Shown here: one piece after another, positions 1-12,500 of the stretch
Position numbering within the stretch: the first letter of the stretch is position 1
Layout of the letters: each line of letters begins with the position of its first letter
Assembly (NCBI GenBank): GCA_002751075.1
Contig: NAOQ01000008.1
Span: 184,097 to 248,096 of the forward strand
DNA: 64,000 nt
Source: Ichthyophonus hoferi
Lineage: Eukaryota > Opisthokonta > Ichthyosporea > Ichthyophonida > Ichthyophonidae
Direction: 5' to 3'
The notes under the pieces: generated by a model
Seen by the model: the letters and a program-made list of their open reading frames with translations, nothing else
Database searches by the model: none
What the model was told of the DNA's origin: nothing
Translations under genes and position numbers: made by a program

Positions 1-1136
1 TTGAGTATTTATATTAAATGAGGAAATTGGCTAAAGAACCATTCAAATAAGGACATAATAGTATTTAGTCAATAAGGATCTTTATGATAGGTCCCATTGT
101 CGGCAATCCAAGATGATCTATCAAAATTGAACCAGCCAATGGCAGAGGGTCCTACAACTATATAAGTCATTTTAAATGACGTCTGGGGGTCCTGTTAACT
201 TTTTTAATATATAATAATAAAATATTTAGAAGCATATCTGTACTCCGTGTATGCAAAGGGACACGTTAAAATGCTTCTTAATTAGGTAGTCTTTCTCCTT
301 ATAAACGAATGTAAGTCACAGGAATACTCCTGCCTCTACTTAGTATTACCAACATGATGGCAGAGAAAGCTTAGTTTACCATGGTCACAAAACCGGTAAT
401 TTTATTAGGTCAACGATTCGCGAATGCCGAAAATAAACTGGGCATTACCCATTTATAATCTCAACCGGACTTAAGATGCTAGAGTCTATAACAGAGCCAG
501 GGCCAGAGCCAAGCGAGCAAGAGCATTTAACATACCATTTGGTGATCTGTCTTCCGTTTTATTTTTAAATTGGATGACATGCCACAGTCACTTCTAAATA
601 CCATCAGGAAATATCTAGTTCATTTGGTTAAGCGACAGGCTTATAGCTAAATAGTCACCATAAAGTTTTTTTTCATGTTTTTTTATTTATATTTTTTATG
701 TCCTAAGTGAAATATAATCCGCTTAGGCCAGAGGGGAGTGTTAAAAAAAGAATATTTAATTATTTTAGGTATTTCTTTATACAGCTATAAATATTTAATA
801 TTATTGACAATTATTCTTATATATGTAGCCTGGGAAAAAAATTAATACAATCAATTAGTTAAACAGCAATCCAAGATCGAACCAGCCAATGGCAGAGGTC
901 CTGCAGCAGCATATGTCAATTTAGATGACGTTTTGAGGTCAGATAAGACATTGCTCAGGTATCCTGCCTAAGACAAATCTTGCTGACTTGTTTAGTAATA
1001 ATAAAATACGTCTTATCATATCTGTACTCTGTATACACAGGAACACGTTAAAACGTCTTTTAATTTGGTATTCTCTCTCCTAAATGAATGTAAGTCACAG
1101 GAACACTCTTGTCTCGACTTATTATTATTACCAACA
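1..1136 (+). mobile_element. Miniature LTR retroelement (LTR family A, copy 1)
   Basis: Two related LTRs flank a very short internal region. The left LTR (about 1-354, beginning at or before the window edge) and the right LTR (739-1136) share long blocks, for example around 104-190 and 845-930, and both end in CCAACA. Directly after the left LTR (355 onward) is a TGATGGCAGAG-like primer site; in copy 2 it reads TGGTAGCAGAG, which fits the 3' end of an animal-type initiator tRNA-Met. A purine tract (731-738) precedes the right LTR, which opens with TGTTAA. The internal part is only about 385 bp and shows no polymerase, so the copy is non-autonomous and TRIM-like. The LTRs are clearly diverged, which suggests an old insertion. 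It looks like a broken fossil. Confidence 0.7.
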
Positions 1137-1289
1137 TGAAATATAAATACAAGGTTTCATACAATAATAAAGAGACAGTTGAATCATATACTACTGTTCA
1201 TTCATATCAAATTACTACTATTATACTAGTTATAAAAAATTCATATTCCGGAATTCAATGTATCTTTGTATGTTTTTTTATATACAATA

Positions 1290-1530
1290 TCTATAGTTTC
1301 TAAAGATGTTGAAGTGTATAACCCAGATCTTTTACTAGAAGGTCAACTAATAGAGCCTGGAGTTGCTTCTTCTGAGAGTAATAATACCATAACTATGTAC
1401 TCAGCCACATTTAGATTATAGCCATCACTTACATAATATATTAGTTGGTAAGAAATTGAGAGCTTCCATAACTTGAGCAGAAATTATCATGCGCTTTAAT
1501 TCATAGTACTGGATAACAATCTCCCAATAG
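1290..1530 (+). repeat. Dispersed coding repeat, family B (copy 1)
   Basis: This stretch matches the reverse complement of 7620-7800 inside gene A, including the shared peptide LLLEGQLIE followed by an SNNT-type segment. That segment also resembles the family B copies at 45181-45535 and 19198-19640. It lies just downstream of the miniature LTR element. The family class is unknown; a retroelement origin is possible but not shown. It is a fragment. Confidence 0.45.
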
Positions 1531-1699
1531 AACTCAATATCTCCAATGCTGGTCCAATTTCTAATATGTAGTATAATATAATATAATAAAATATACTATA
1601 ATACAATATAATATAAATAATGCTGTAACAACACAAGCCAATTAAACCATTCCTTCTATACCTAATTATGGTTACTATGATTTATTTACTTGTTCAAAT

Positions 1700-2385
1700 G
1701 AATATAATATCACATTATATCAAATCATTCACATTAAATTATTTTAATTCATGCAGCTCATTGAGTAAATCCTAGATAGTGACGTTTTTCTTCTTACTGT
1801 TTTACATCTGTATTATAATTTGAGTTTATGCGTCGGAGCCGTGTTCTGTGGTGTTCTGTGTGCATGTCCAGAAACCTTGTTTGTATGTTTCTTTTGCTCA
1901 AAATTCGCCCTGGTAGAATATTACTCAATGAGCCTAGCTTCAATGATCTAATAAGCGCCAAAACCACGTGGCCCGTTAAATCTAAAATAGACTAATTTGT
2001 TTGATTGGCTGTAGGGATTTGTTCAAAGTTATTTGATGAGTGAATTGTCAGCATTGTAGAATCAAACTCAAAACCAGTAAGGTCATTGACAAAAATTCTC
2101 AATTAAACTTAACCAGAAATTGATGATTTTTCTCTATAGTAATAAGAGAATATAATATACAATAACTAAAAGAATGAACTTTAAAATTGTAGTGAGTGGG
2201 ACAGTCATGAGTATTTCGGACATAAACCAAATCTTCAATCCCATTGGTTCCATGGCACACAATATTGGAGTGTATACCAATATCATATCATATCATTCAC
2301 ATTTAATTATTTAATTCATGCAGCTCATTGGATAAACCTGTGACGATGACGGTTTTCTCTCTCTCTTAAACTGTCTTACATTGGG
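1700..2385. repeat. Direct duplication of a ~110 bp segment
   Basis: The segment near 1700-1810 (containing ATTCATGCAGCTCATTG) recurs near 2270-2385 with the same flanking order, about 570 bp apart. No coding capacity is seen between the copies. The rest of 1531-2445 is AT-rich with no gene that I can support. Confidence 0.5.
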
Positions 2386-2445
2386 ATTAAAATTTTATAT
2401 TAAAATTTAAATCTTACAGATTATACGTCTTCAATCCTATGGGTT

Positions 2446-4096
2446 TTATGACGACACTATATTAGAGTTCTTTCGTTGGACTCCCAAGACAGGAATATCT
2501 CTCATCTCCCTCCTCATACAAACATACTCTCCGCCTACCACTGTAATCATACAGCATAGGATGGTTACCAACCACCTGTAGGAAGGGATTAGGAAGGTAA
2601 GAGATGGTGTATAGTGAGGGGAATGGGACATGGCAGAGTATAGTATAGTATAGTATAATTCTATAGTAGTATGATGTGCTAGTGTAATAGTACAACAATG
2701 CAGTAGTATAATGATATAATAGGATGTGAGGGCACGGATAAATGTATATGAATAAGGAGGGGAATGGGATAATGTATAGTATCTAGTTTGATAGTATAAT
2801 AGATGGTGTAGTAATATGTTTGTATAATAATATAATAGCATAATAATACAATAGTATAGTAATGTAATCGTATAATAGTATTAACATATATACATTGCCA
2901 AAATATTCAATACTTCCATTAGATAAGTTCCGGTTAACTATATATATATATTGGCCAAAGATCAGCAACACAGTGTATCAGATTATACAGAATATATTCC
3001 TATAGAATAAGATCGCAAACAATCATTAATGGTTAGAGTACTTTACTATTAGTTTATCTAGGGAGATGTAATATCTTGGGATATAGTAGATAGTATATAG
3101 TATATGTAGTATAGTGTATAATGTAGTGTATAGTATATAGTATATGGAGTACAGTGTACAGTATACAGTAGAGTAAATAATTTATATAGTATACAGTATA
3201 TAGAATACAGTATACAGCATACCGTATAACAAAGAGAGAGAGGGAAGAAGAAAGAGAACATACCATAAAAAAGAAGGCCATTTGTCATAGATCAGACATG
3301 CAATTGTATGGAATATGTAGGTAGTGCAGGTGAAATCAAGGCATAGTTTTGCCCTACCTAATACAATCAACAGCCAGAAAATGCTAGAGGGAATAACGTC
3401 ATGGATGAGGGATGATACCAGTGCGGGTATTATCTATATATATACACTATTTAAATAACCAATAAAAATCTTATTTTAAAACTAGCTTTACATGATCTTT
3501 GCGTAAACGTCTTATTCTTAACATTATTTAAATAACAAATAAAAGTCTTATTTTAAAATCAACTAGAAGTGAGTTATATATATATATATATATACAGTGT
3601 GTGCGCTTTACGGTAATAGAAGGGAGGGAGAGTTTAAAGGGACTGGGGTGTGTGATGTAGTATAATACTTGTATACCTATCTAAATACATATCATCATAT
3701 TTATTATGCTACCTACTATCATGCGTACTACTTACCATGTATACTGAAGCAAAAGAGTCATAAAAATCATATTCAATAAACACTAACATTAGTTTTTTCA
3801 AAAAAACTCAAAAAATAGAAATATATATAATAAACTACTATATTAAAAATTAAACTTAAAACTTACGTAGTTATGGAGTTAAGAATATATGCAACCACAG
3901 TCAACCCTTCTAGTCCCTGTAGATGCATAGTTCGTGATGATAGTACATTATCCAAAGTTATATTATAGTCTTTTGTAAAGAAATATACTATGTATAACCA
4001 AAACCCCATACTCATATAGAACAGGGTCTGTAGACATACTATCTGGGCGGAGATAAGCCAAGGGTCCCATATATTATGGCGGAAATTATTAAACAT
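2446..4096 (-). CDS. SYS1: SYS1 homolog, Golgi integral membrane protein
   Basis: SYS1 is a small four-helix membrane protein of the trans-Golgi. It anchors the ARL3/ARFRP1-type GTPase and so supports Golgi tethering and recycling. Three exons join in frame: 4096-3867, 3383-3264 and 2575-2446, giving 159 aa (human SYS1 is 156 aa). Family landmarks appear in order: N-terminal FRHNIWDPWL, SAQIV, VAYILNS, then GRAKLCLDFT in exon 2, then WWLV and GEYVCMRREMRDIPV in exon 3. These match the human FRSYVWDP, GKQCLDFT and GEYLCMRTELKEIPL segments. The start was chosen at the Met just before FNNFRHNIWDP; an upstream in-frame Met at 4144 would add 16 residues the family lacks. Introns are GT-AG. Intron 2 (3263-2576) is filled with TATAC/TATAG pentamers. 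The gene is divergent from GTPase gene A. Identification is firm from the conserved motifs. Confidence 0.93.
3430..3560. repeat. Short tandem duplication in SYS1 intron 1
   Basis: Two near-copies of a segment containing ATTTAAATAAC and a (A)TCTTATTTTAAAA tail lie back to back. A (TA)n run follows at about 3569-3596. All of this is inside SYS1 intron 1 (3866-3384) and has no visible function. Confidence 0.5.
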
Positions 4097-4635
4097 ATTA
4101 TATGGTGTAGTTGTTACTGTTATTATTATTATTACTATTACCAATCTATACTCTGATAATAATGATACTATTGTTATTGTAGTCGTGTTATCGCTTTCGC
4201 ATGGTCTGTGTTTATATTTTAGTGTGTTTTACTAAATTTTATAAAATGCAGGTTAATTTTGAGTAGTTATCAAGACACAGTATAACGTGTAGGCCGACCC
4301 AACTAAGAAGGGAGAAAGGATAAAGAGCGTTTTATGCAATGGTTCAATTAGGTTATTCTTTGGAAGTATAGTATGTATAGTGTGTAAAGTGACTGTTGTG
4401 GGTACTTGTATATGTATATGGTATATGAATGTATATATAATAAACAAAATAAACAAATTACGTTGTCATTATGCAGTAAAATTAAATGCCTGTCCTCTTT
4501 GCGTATATGTTTAAATGTAAATTTTAAATTTTAATGTTATAATATTACCCAGTAATATAAGTTTTATATAAAATATAACCACATATATTATAATATAATA
4601 TAATGTATTATATATGTACAAAATGATCATCAATT

Positions 4636-5160
4636 GTAGAGGCCGCGTAAAATAACTTTTTATTTTTAAAAAATATTAATGTCAAATTAAATTGTAAATT
4701 GTTTCATGCTATATTCTATTGGATTATGATAATTTTAGATTTTATGATAAAATAATATTTTATTAGAATATCCTTTTTAGGGTCGCGCAAAATAACTTTT
4801 TTTAAAAAAAAATATTAATGTCAAATTAAATTGTAAATTGTTTTATGCTATATTCTATTGCATTATAATAATTTTAGATTTTCTGATGAAATAATATCAT
4901 ATTAGAATATCCCTTTTAGGGCCGCGTAAAATAACATTTCTTTTAAAAAAATATTGATGTCAAATTAAGTTGTAAATAGTTTCATGCTGTTCTATTGGAT
5001 TATGATAATTTTAGATTTTATGATGAGATAATATTAATATTCTACGTATTCTATATTAGAATATCCTTTTTAGGGCCGCATAAAACAAACTAAACCTTCA
5101 AATTTAAATTTCCATTGTTTCACGGTATGTTTCATTGGATCATTATCATTGTAAAGTTTA
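4636..5160. repeat. Tandem satellite, ~140 bp unit, about 3-4 copies
   Basis: Units begin with a GC-richer box (GGCCGCGTAAAATAAC or close variants) at about 4639, 4779, 4918 and 5071. Each is followed by an AT-rich body containing ATGTCAAATTAA, TTTCATGCT, TCTATTGGATTATGATAATTTTAG and an AGAATATCC end. The last copy is diverged and incomplete. It lies in the spacer between the divergent SYS1 and GTPase A genes. The remaining spacer (4097-4635 and 5161-6549) is AT-rich with no further gene seen. Confidence 0.85.
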
Positions 5161-5700
5161 TAATATAATATAATCTTACATTATCATATTTTAATTTTAG
5201 AGATGTGTCCATCCAAGCATCTCGGCACAAGCACAAATGAAGCGCATAGAATGTAATATCATAGTCCATAGCCATAGAGTATATATATATATAAAGTGCA
5301 TGAATAATAAAACATAATATAATTAAAATTTATTATTTTAATTAATTATAAAAATATACGTATATAACTAGTAATATATTTATGTATTAATCTAGCGTCA
5401 TCTACTCCTTCCATTCTGTATTTACAAATACGTAGCCCTATATCATATATATAAATTTTGCGCGCGTAATAAAGGGTAGTAAAAATTAAAATTCTAAATT
5501 TCACTATCATTTAATAATAAAATTATGCGTATATTACTCGCACTATGCTAATATATCGGTTCTTAACCCCACATCCCGAGTAAGTATTACCCCACTGCGT
5601 AAATAACATAGCATGCAAATCACGCTATAAATATTCTGCTGTAAAATTATACTTTATAATAAATTAATTTAAATATAATATTGTTTATATTTTACAAATA

Positions 5701-5701
<1 letters not shown>

Positions 5702-5735
<34 letters not shown>
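5702..5735. repeat. Microsatellite (ATT)n
   Basis: About eleven uninterrupted ATT units, visible directly. Confidence 0.95.
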
Positions 5736-5740
<5 letters not shown>

Positions 5741-6205
5741 TTTATTTTACTTAATATTTTGGTAAGCCTTATCTATTTATTTCTTATGATGCATCTATTT
5801 TCAATGAGTAGATGCCTATAGTATGTCATGGAGGCGATAGTTATATGCTATTGGACCATATCCTACTCAATGTGTTATAAGTCAAATGATTGGTAGATGT
5901 ACTGCTTGTCCGTGCAGGCTGCACACGTGTCCAATGAAAAAATATCTGCCCCCTCAACCCAAGAGGAGATAAAAGCATACAATTAGATAAAAGAAATTAA
6001 CATAATATTTTTGACATAAAAATATATATTTTTAAAATAATTTTTAACCATGAATAATTCTACAAAAATTAATATTAAAATAGTCTAATTTCGTCTACAA
6101 AAAATAAAAGTCTTTTTTTTTTATGTGGAAAAACTATGCAGTTTATACTCATGTATAAACCAATAAAATAATATGAATAGCTTACAAAAACCATTATAGA
6201 TGAAT

Positions 6206-6345
6206 CCAAAGATATTATTGGTTAGCAGTAATTATTGCCATTGTCCAAAATAATAAAATGATTCAAGCCTTCTAGATCAATATTGCACCAATAAAAATGT
6301 TTAAATAGCGTTCTGTTACAGCCAATCAAAATACGTTGGCTTCAA
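6206..6345 (+). promoter_or_regulatory. Possible CCAAT-box cluster upstream of GTPase gene A
   Basis: Several CCAAT or ATTGG pentamers (for example ACCAATAAA at about 6286 and GCCAATCAAA at 6321) sit 200-350 bp upstream of the gene A start. Paralog gene B also has a GCCAAT at about 36004, some 250 bp upstream of its start. These could be NF-Y-type sites. ATTGG/CCAAT is frequent throughout the non-coding DNA here, so this is weak evidence. Confidence 0.25.
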
Positions 6346-6549
6346 GAGCAAGATCGCGATATTTATTTGGCAGTTTGTAACTACATCAGCAGTGCAGGAT
6401 AGGTATATCCTATGTATATACACTTATACTACTAAGTGGTTGCTTCATCTCATATATTGTATATTGTAGCTACTTCTTTATTTGGAAGTGTATGCAAGTT
6501 TATGCATCAATCAAAATTAACAACTCTACATGAAAAAATCAAAATAAAA

Positions 6550-9500
6550 ATGCATTCATCCCAAGATTCAAGTAATCCTAAGGGTGGTCGTAGTAAGAAA
6601 TACTTAACGATTACAAAACAGTCAAAACATAAAGAACGTAATAAATCCGCTCCGTTAGTACGAATATGCGTACTAGGTGATAAAAAAGTAGGAAAAACAG
6701 GGTTGGTAACTAGGTTTGTTGAGGGTGCCTTTGTTGAAACTTATGAACCTACTAGTCTTGGGACTAAGACAAAGAGGGTAATGGCCTCGGGTAGGTTGAT
6801 GTATTCGTATGTGTAAGTATGTAAATGTGGAGATAGAAATACTATCTTGTAATATGTATTTATGTACGTATAGACATGTATATTTTTATATTTCTTATCT
6901 TAGACTTCTATTATTGTTGTTGTTGTGTATGTTGTGTGCTGTGCTGTTTTTGTTTTTGTTTTCAGTTTTATGCTTGTTTGCAGATAAATAGACAGATAGT
7001 AAATTTTTATTGTATAAGTTGAAGGTAATAAAATAATATGTAGTATAAGTATATACTATAACTAATTAATAATTATGCTTTATTTCTGATTATTTTTAGT
7101 ATGCCTGATCTGATGTTCGTTTGAATCAATTATTTTATCATTTAAAATTTATTTTTAAAAATTTATGTACATTTTTATATCTCAACAAAAAAGAGTTACA
7201 TGGTACAAAAGCTACCAGCTTTATTTGTTTATTTAAAAAATTCAAATAGCTAACATGTAATCAAATGCATCAGGTAAGGAATTTGAAGTGGAGATTACTG
7301 ATACGCCAGATTATAATGTATTCAAGAACACTATAGGTGGATTGGAAAGGCAGACTTATCTTACTAATGATGGTATGAGGTTGGTTATATAACATTATAA
7401 AATTTATTCCATATTGCATTGTATTATACTGTATATGGCATTTTCTAAACATAAATAAACGGTGTGATAGAAATAATTAAATCAAGTGTATTGGAAATAG
7501 GACTAGTACTGTTGTGCTGAGTTTTGCCAAATAGTCGTCGTCAGGTTTAGGTAAAAGGGAAGTTAAAGTTTTCGTTAGCTGCTCTTGAATATCTCTCTGA
7601 TGTTCAATGGATATAGAAGCTTTTAACTTCTTACCCGGCAATTTATATGGATGCAATAATTGTGATCTAAATGTGGATGTGTATGTATAGTTACAGTATT
7701 ACTATCGTAGGAAAAATTGAAATCAGATTCAATTAGTTGGCCTTCTAGTAAAGTATCTGAAATATCTACTTCAAACTCTTTGACAACTATAGACATAAAG
7801 CACATAAACGAAATGGGAAATGGTGTGGATTGAGAACAGTGTTTATTTTAAGAGTTGCTTTTGTTCCTTTTATACATTTCCAATTTTATCTTGATAATCC
7901 ATTTGTACTACACATTTGTACTACATTCTTCTAAAATGGCTAGATTGAAGCCATTATGCAATTAACTAACATTGAACCGATTACAAAAATTGATTGTTAT
8001 CAGTACAAAAGAAACATTGAACGCTTTGGTTTCAACAAACTGCATAAAACCCATATTATAAGATTCTATCTTTTTATGCACGGAAGATGATAGAGTAGTT
8101 ACAAGATATAATGTAGTACAGTGCAATACACTGTAACATACTATTAGGTTGCTATGCACTATTACTGCACCACAGCACCACTCCTTGCTCTATCTAATCC
8201 TTACTACCTCTACCTTTCCTCCAGGTTTTATGCTGGTGTATTCCGTCAATGATCGTGAATCCTTCAATTTAGCATTAGAGGCTAGGAAGAGGATATTAAC
8301 GGTTAGTTTTCAATTAAAATTGAATGTTAAATTTTTATTTTTATTGGGCCTGCTTATGGTTTTTGGGATATATATATTTATGTGTTCATATAGGATAATG
8401 GTATATACGGATATAGCGTATTTATTCCATTATACTGTTATGAATATCTTATCCTATCCTCCAATTATAACACCCACTTCCTCTTCTTTTTTTCTCTCCA
8501 GTTCCGTCAAGATTGTCCTATGATGTTAGTAGGAACTCAAGCTGATGATATGAGTAAACGCTCACGTGAGGTAAGAATCATTTTCTGGGCCTACTAGTTA
8601 GCCTTCTAATGTCATCTACTACAAAGTATATATTAAAAATATTATTATTACTATGGTATTAGTCTAATATCATCCAATACAAGGTATATATTAATAATAA
8701 TAATATGATACTAGTTATGAAATCATATCTTCTCTGATGATGGCATATAACGGTCAATGATGTGAAACATTGAAATACTTAATTACCAATACCTACTCTC
8801 AGATCCCAGCAGAGGAGGCTAAAGGATGTCTTGAAGGCAATGATCTTCTTTCATTCGTGGAGGTAAATGGAAGAATCTCTATTGGTTTAGACTTAATTAA
8901 TTATAGCAGACGGTTTCCTACATTGTTTGCTAGAGTTGTGTAAAAATATGTTGTATTTATTGTAAAGTGCAGTGATATGATTGTATTGTATGTGTATTAT
9001 TATTATTATTACCACTACTACCACTGTATTTCCATTTTAAACAACAATAATATTAAAGTCAAGTTCTAATTGGTGGATATCCGCAGACTACATCCATTAG
9101 ACCAACCAGGAACACCCATTTCCTAGATCTAATTACCAGTATCTCAAATTTTGGAGATTATGAAAAGTTTAATCTAGGTAGGCTGGAGGTCCATGTATGA
9201 TATATATATATTATGTATTGAATGTTGTGATATGTATATTATATAATAATACTATTAAGTTTATGTATACTCTATTCGATTCTATATAGAAAATAAATAG
9301 AAAAGGTAAGTTGTCGTGGTAGGTGGGTCACGTGTTCTGTATTGCACTTTTCACATTTTATAATAATATTACTAATATGTATATTTATACATACGTACAT
9401 GTTAGTAAAGGTATAATACTATTTTTATATGGGGTATAATGTGTACATTTGAAAATTTTATTTGTAGTGTATAAATTGATTCTTAAGTCTGTAAAGGTCA

Positions 9501-12500
9501 TAGGGCTGTTCTATATATACTTTCATATTTTTCAGTTAATACTTGGTTATTTTCGACTCGCTTTATAGATGTGTTACGTGCTATGTATGTTATATATAGA
9601 ATTACCAATTATATAACTATATTTAGATAGTATATAGCCGTATATAGATGTTGCATGACTGTGTTAATATGATGTGTTTTATTTGCTTTTCGCTTTTCAA
9701 GTATTTCTATATTGAAATTTTATTAATTTTAATTCAACCCCTCCTGTCTCTGTAGTCCTCTGTGAAAAATTAAAGCACCGAGGATTAGCTTTTGTAAATA
9801 TACTATTTTATTGAATTTTCATGTAATTTTAATTTAACCCCCCCCCCCCCTCACCCCTATCCTCTTGTAATTGTATTAGATGACGGTGGGGATATGAAGA
9901 AAACGCGAGGAAGGGGCCCAAAGACATATCCTGCCAACGCCCCCCAGATATCGTTGGTGAGATATCAGTGTTGTGGCATATATATATGTATGGTTTATAT
10001 GTGTGATAGTGTATAGTATAAGACAGTAGAGTATAATATAATAGAGTATAATATAATATAGTAGAGTATAGTATAATCTGATCTAATATTATGTTATGTA
10101 TGTTAACCTCCCATCCTGTATACCGTCTCTCAGTCCAACTCTCCCTCTCCCACTAGGATATCGCTTATTTCTAAAGGAAGTTCAGAAGCAGAAATAGGTA
10201 AGAGATCTTGATAATCATTGGATGGTATGTAGAGTGGTTACGGTGTGGTTGTTTTAAGGATATGTGATAAAAGAAAGTTTATAAATATGGAATATAATGG
10301 AATACAATATTATATTATTATATAATATGATATTAGATATTACTGTAAATACGCCTATTGTCCTATACTAACACAAGTTTATTTGACAATTTTATTATGC
10401 TTTAATTTAGATTGGGTTATTCATTTAACTAATTTAAACTTTTATTTAATCTGCTTTGTCCAGCCTAAATCCTATATAGGATGTTTGGGATGTGATACAC
10501 ATGTAAGTCTGTTATGTCTTAGCTGGCAACACCAATAATGCATGTAATGAAAATTTTAATGATTCAATCAAATGTTTTAAATCCATTACTGGGGGATGCC
10601 TTTGCCCGTTATCTTTAATATATGCTTCTAATCTTATTCACGTCCAATCAGATACGGATAAGCCACCACGCTCTCCTTCGTTATATTCGCCCTCCCATTA
10701 TGAGTCTACAGTCGTATGTATGGGTATGTGGTATTAAAATTTATTATCTTATTATATGCTATTTTAAAATTTTAGAATATAACCATATTCCATACATAAT
10801 ATATCATTTTTCATTAATATCTCATATCAACACATATATATTAAATTTGACATAGTATTTCTTTTATGCTATTTGATATTTAAATTTAAATTTCCCTATC
10901 TAGACTGATGAATAGACCCAGTTATTTTTTTAAATCGTACCTTACTATGCAATCAAACTATATGATTGAAAAAATTTCCTATATATAATTGATATATATA
11001 TATATTACAAGATTTAACTCACCAATCACATCTCTCCTTATTTTATAGATCCCGTATTTGACGTGCTACACTCTAGAATTCCCAAGATTCCAGGATCTCC
11101 AACTTCAACTAGGTCCAAGGCGGCTTCGACGGGAGGAATGTAAGATTTCGATTGCCTATATGCTATGTATTGATATACTATGTATGAACAGCTTATGTAG
11201 ATGAGATAATATTGTTTTATTATTGGATAATGCATTACAATTAAAATCTGANNNNNNNNNNNNNNNNNNNNNNNNNNNNNNNNNNNNNNNNNNNNNNNNN
11301 NNNNNNNNNNNNNNNNNNNNNNNNNNNNNNNNNNNNNNNNNNNNNNNNNNNNNNNNNNNNNNNNNNNNNNNNNNNNNNNNNNNNNNNNNNNNNNNNNNNN
11401 NNNNNNNNNNNNNNNNNNNNNNNNNNNNNNNNNNNNNNNNNNNNNNNNNNNNNNNNNNNNNNNNNNNNNNNNNNNNNNNNNNNNNNNNNNNNNNNNNNNN
11501 NNNNNNNNNNNNNNNNNNNNNNNNNNNNNNNNNNNNNNNNNNNNNNNNNNNNNNNNNNNNNNNNNNNNNNNNNNNNNNNNNNNNNNNNNNNNNNNNNNNN
11601 NNNNNNNNNNNNNNNNNNNNNNNNNNNNNNNNNNNNNNNNNNNNNNNNNNNNNNNNNNNNNNNNNNNNNNNNNNNNNNNNNNNNNNNNNNNNNNGATTTC
11701 GATTGCCTATATGCTATGTATTGATATACTATGTATGAACAGCTTATGTAGATGAGATAATATTGTTTTATTATTGGATAATGCATTACAATTAAAATAT
11801 GGTGCAATTGAATAGTATTGCCTAACGTAGGATATAGGATTGTAAGTGATTGGTTTACATGGAGAGATGATATTATTGGTGTGTTGTTATTGAGTAGGGG
11901 TGATAAAGTAAGAATATAAAGTTCATTATAGTGTAGTATGATAATATACAGTATAATGCATTAAAGAATATGATATAGTTCAATCACACCGTGCATTTAA
12001 ATTTTAGCACACCTATATCATCCATATAAACACCCAGAATACATTTTAGGATATTATAATATAAAATAATCTAATTACGCCATGCATTTAAATTTTAACT
12101 CCCCTATCTCACCATTCAGACCTAGCGCAGGACGCGATCAAAAGAATTTCATGGGCATGTTTAGAAAGGAAAAAAAAGTATCGACACAATCAACTGTCCA
12201 ATTAAATCTCCAGAATATAATTAGTATTAACGGCCCCAATTTATTGGCGGTGCCGCCTCAAGAGGATTATATAATTATCAGCCAAAACCAATCGGCTCCT
12301 CCTACTCCAACTATAACTACTGTGGCTACTCAATCTTTTATTAATATCAATGATTCAACATTGTATTTGAGGCGGTCTATGGTAAGTTGTGTTATAGTGG
12401 TGAGTTTATGCTGTTATGTTTGTTATGTTATGATATAGTATCCTACATTGTATTATATCGCAATAAATATCTACAATTACATCTTACCGTCTAGTAGCTT

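Noticed and set aside
7623-7805. Antisense peptide KEFEVDISDT resembling gene A exon 2 (KEFEVEITDT)
   Set aside because: The likeness stops after ten residues, and the antisense peptide belongs to the family B repeat found elsewhere. Judged a coincidence.
11223-11807. Open frames of 171 and 188 codons
   Set aside because: They consist almost entirely of the N gap.
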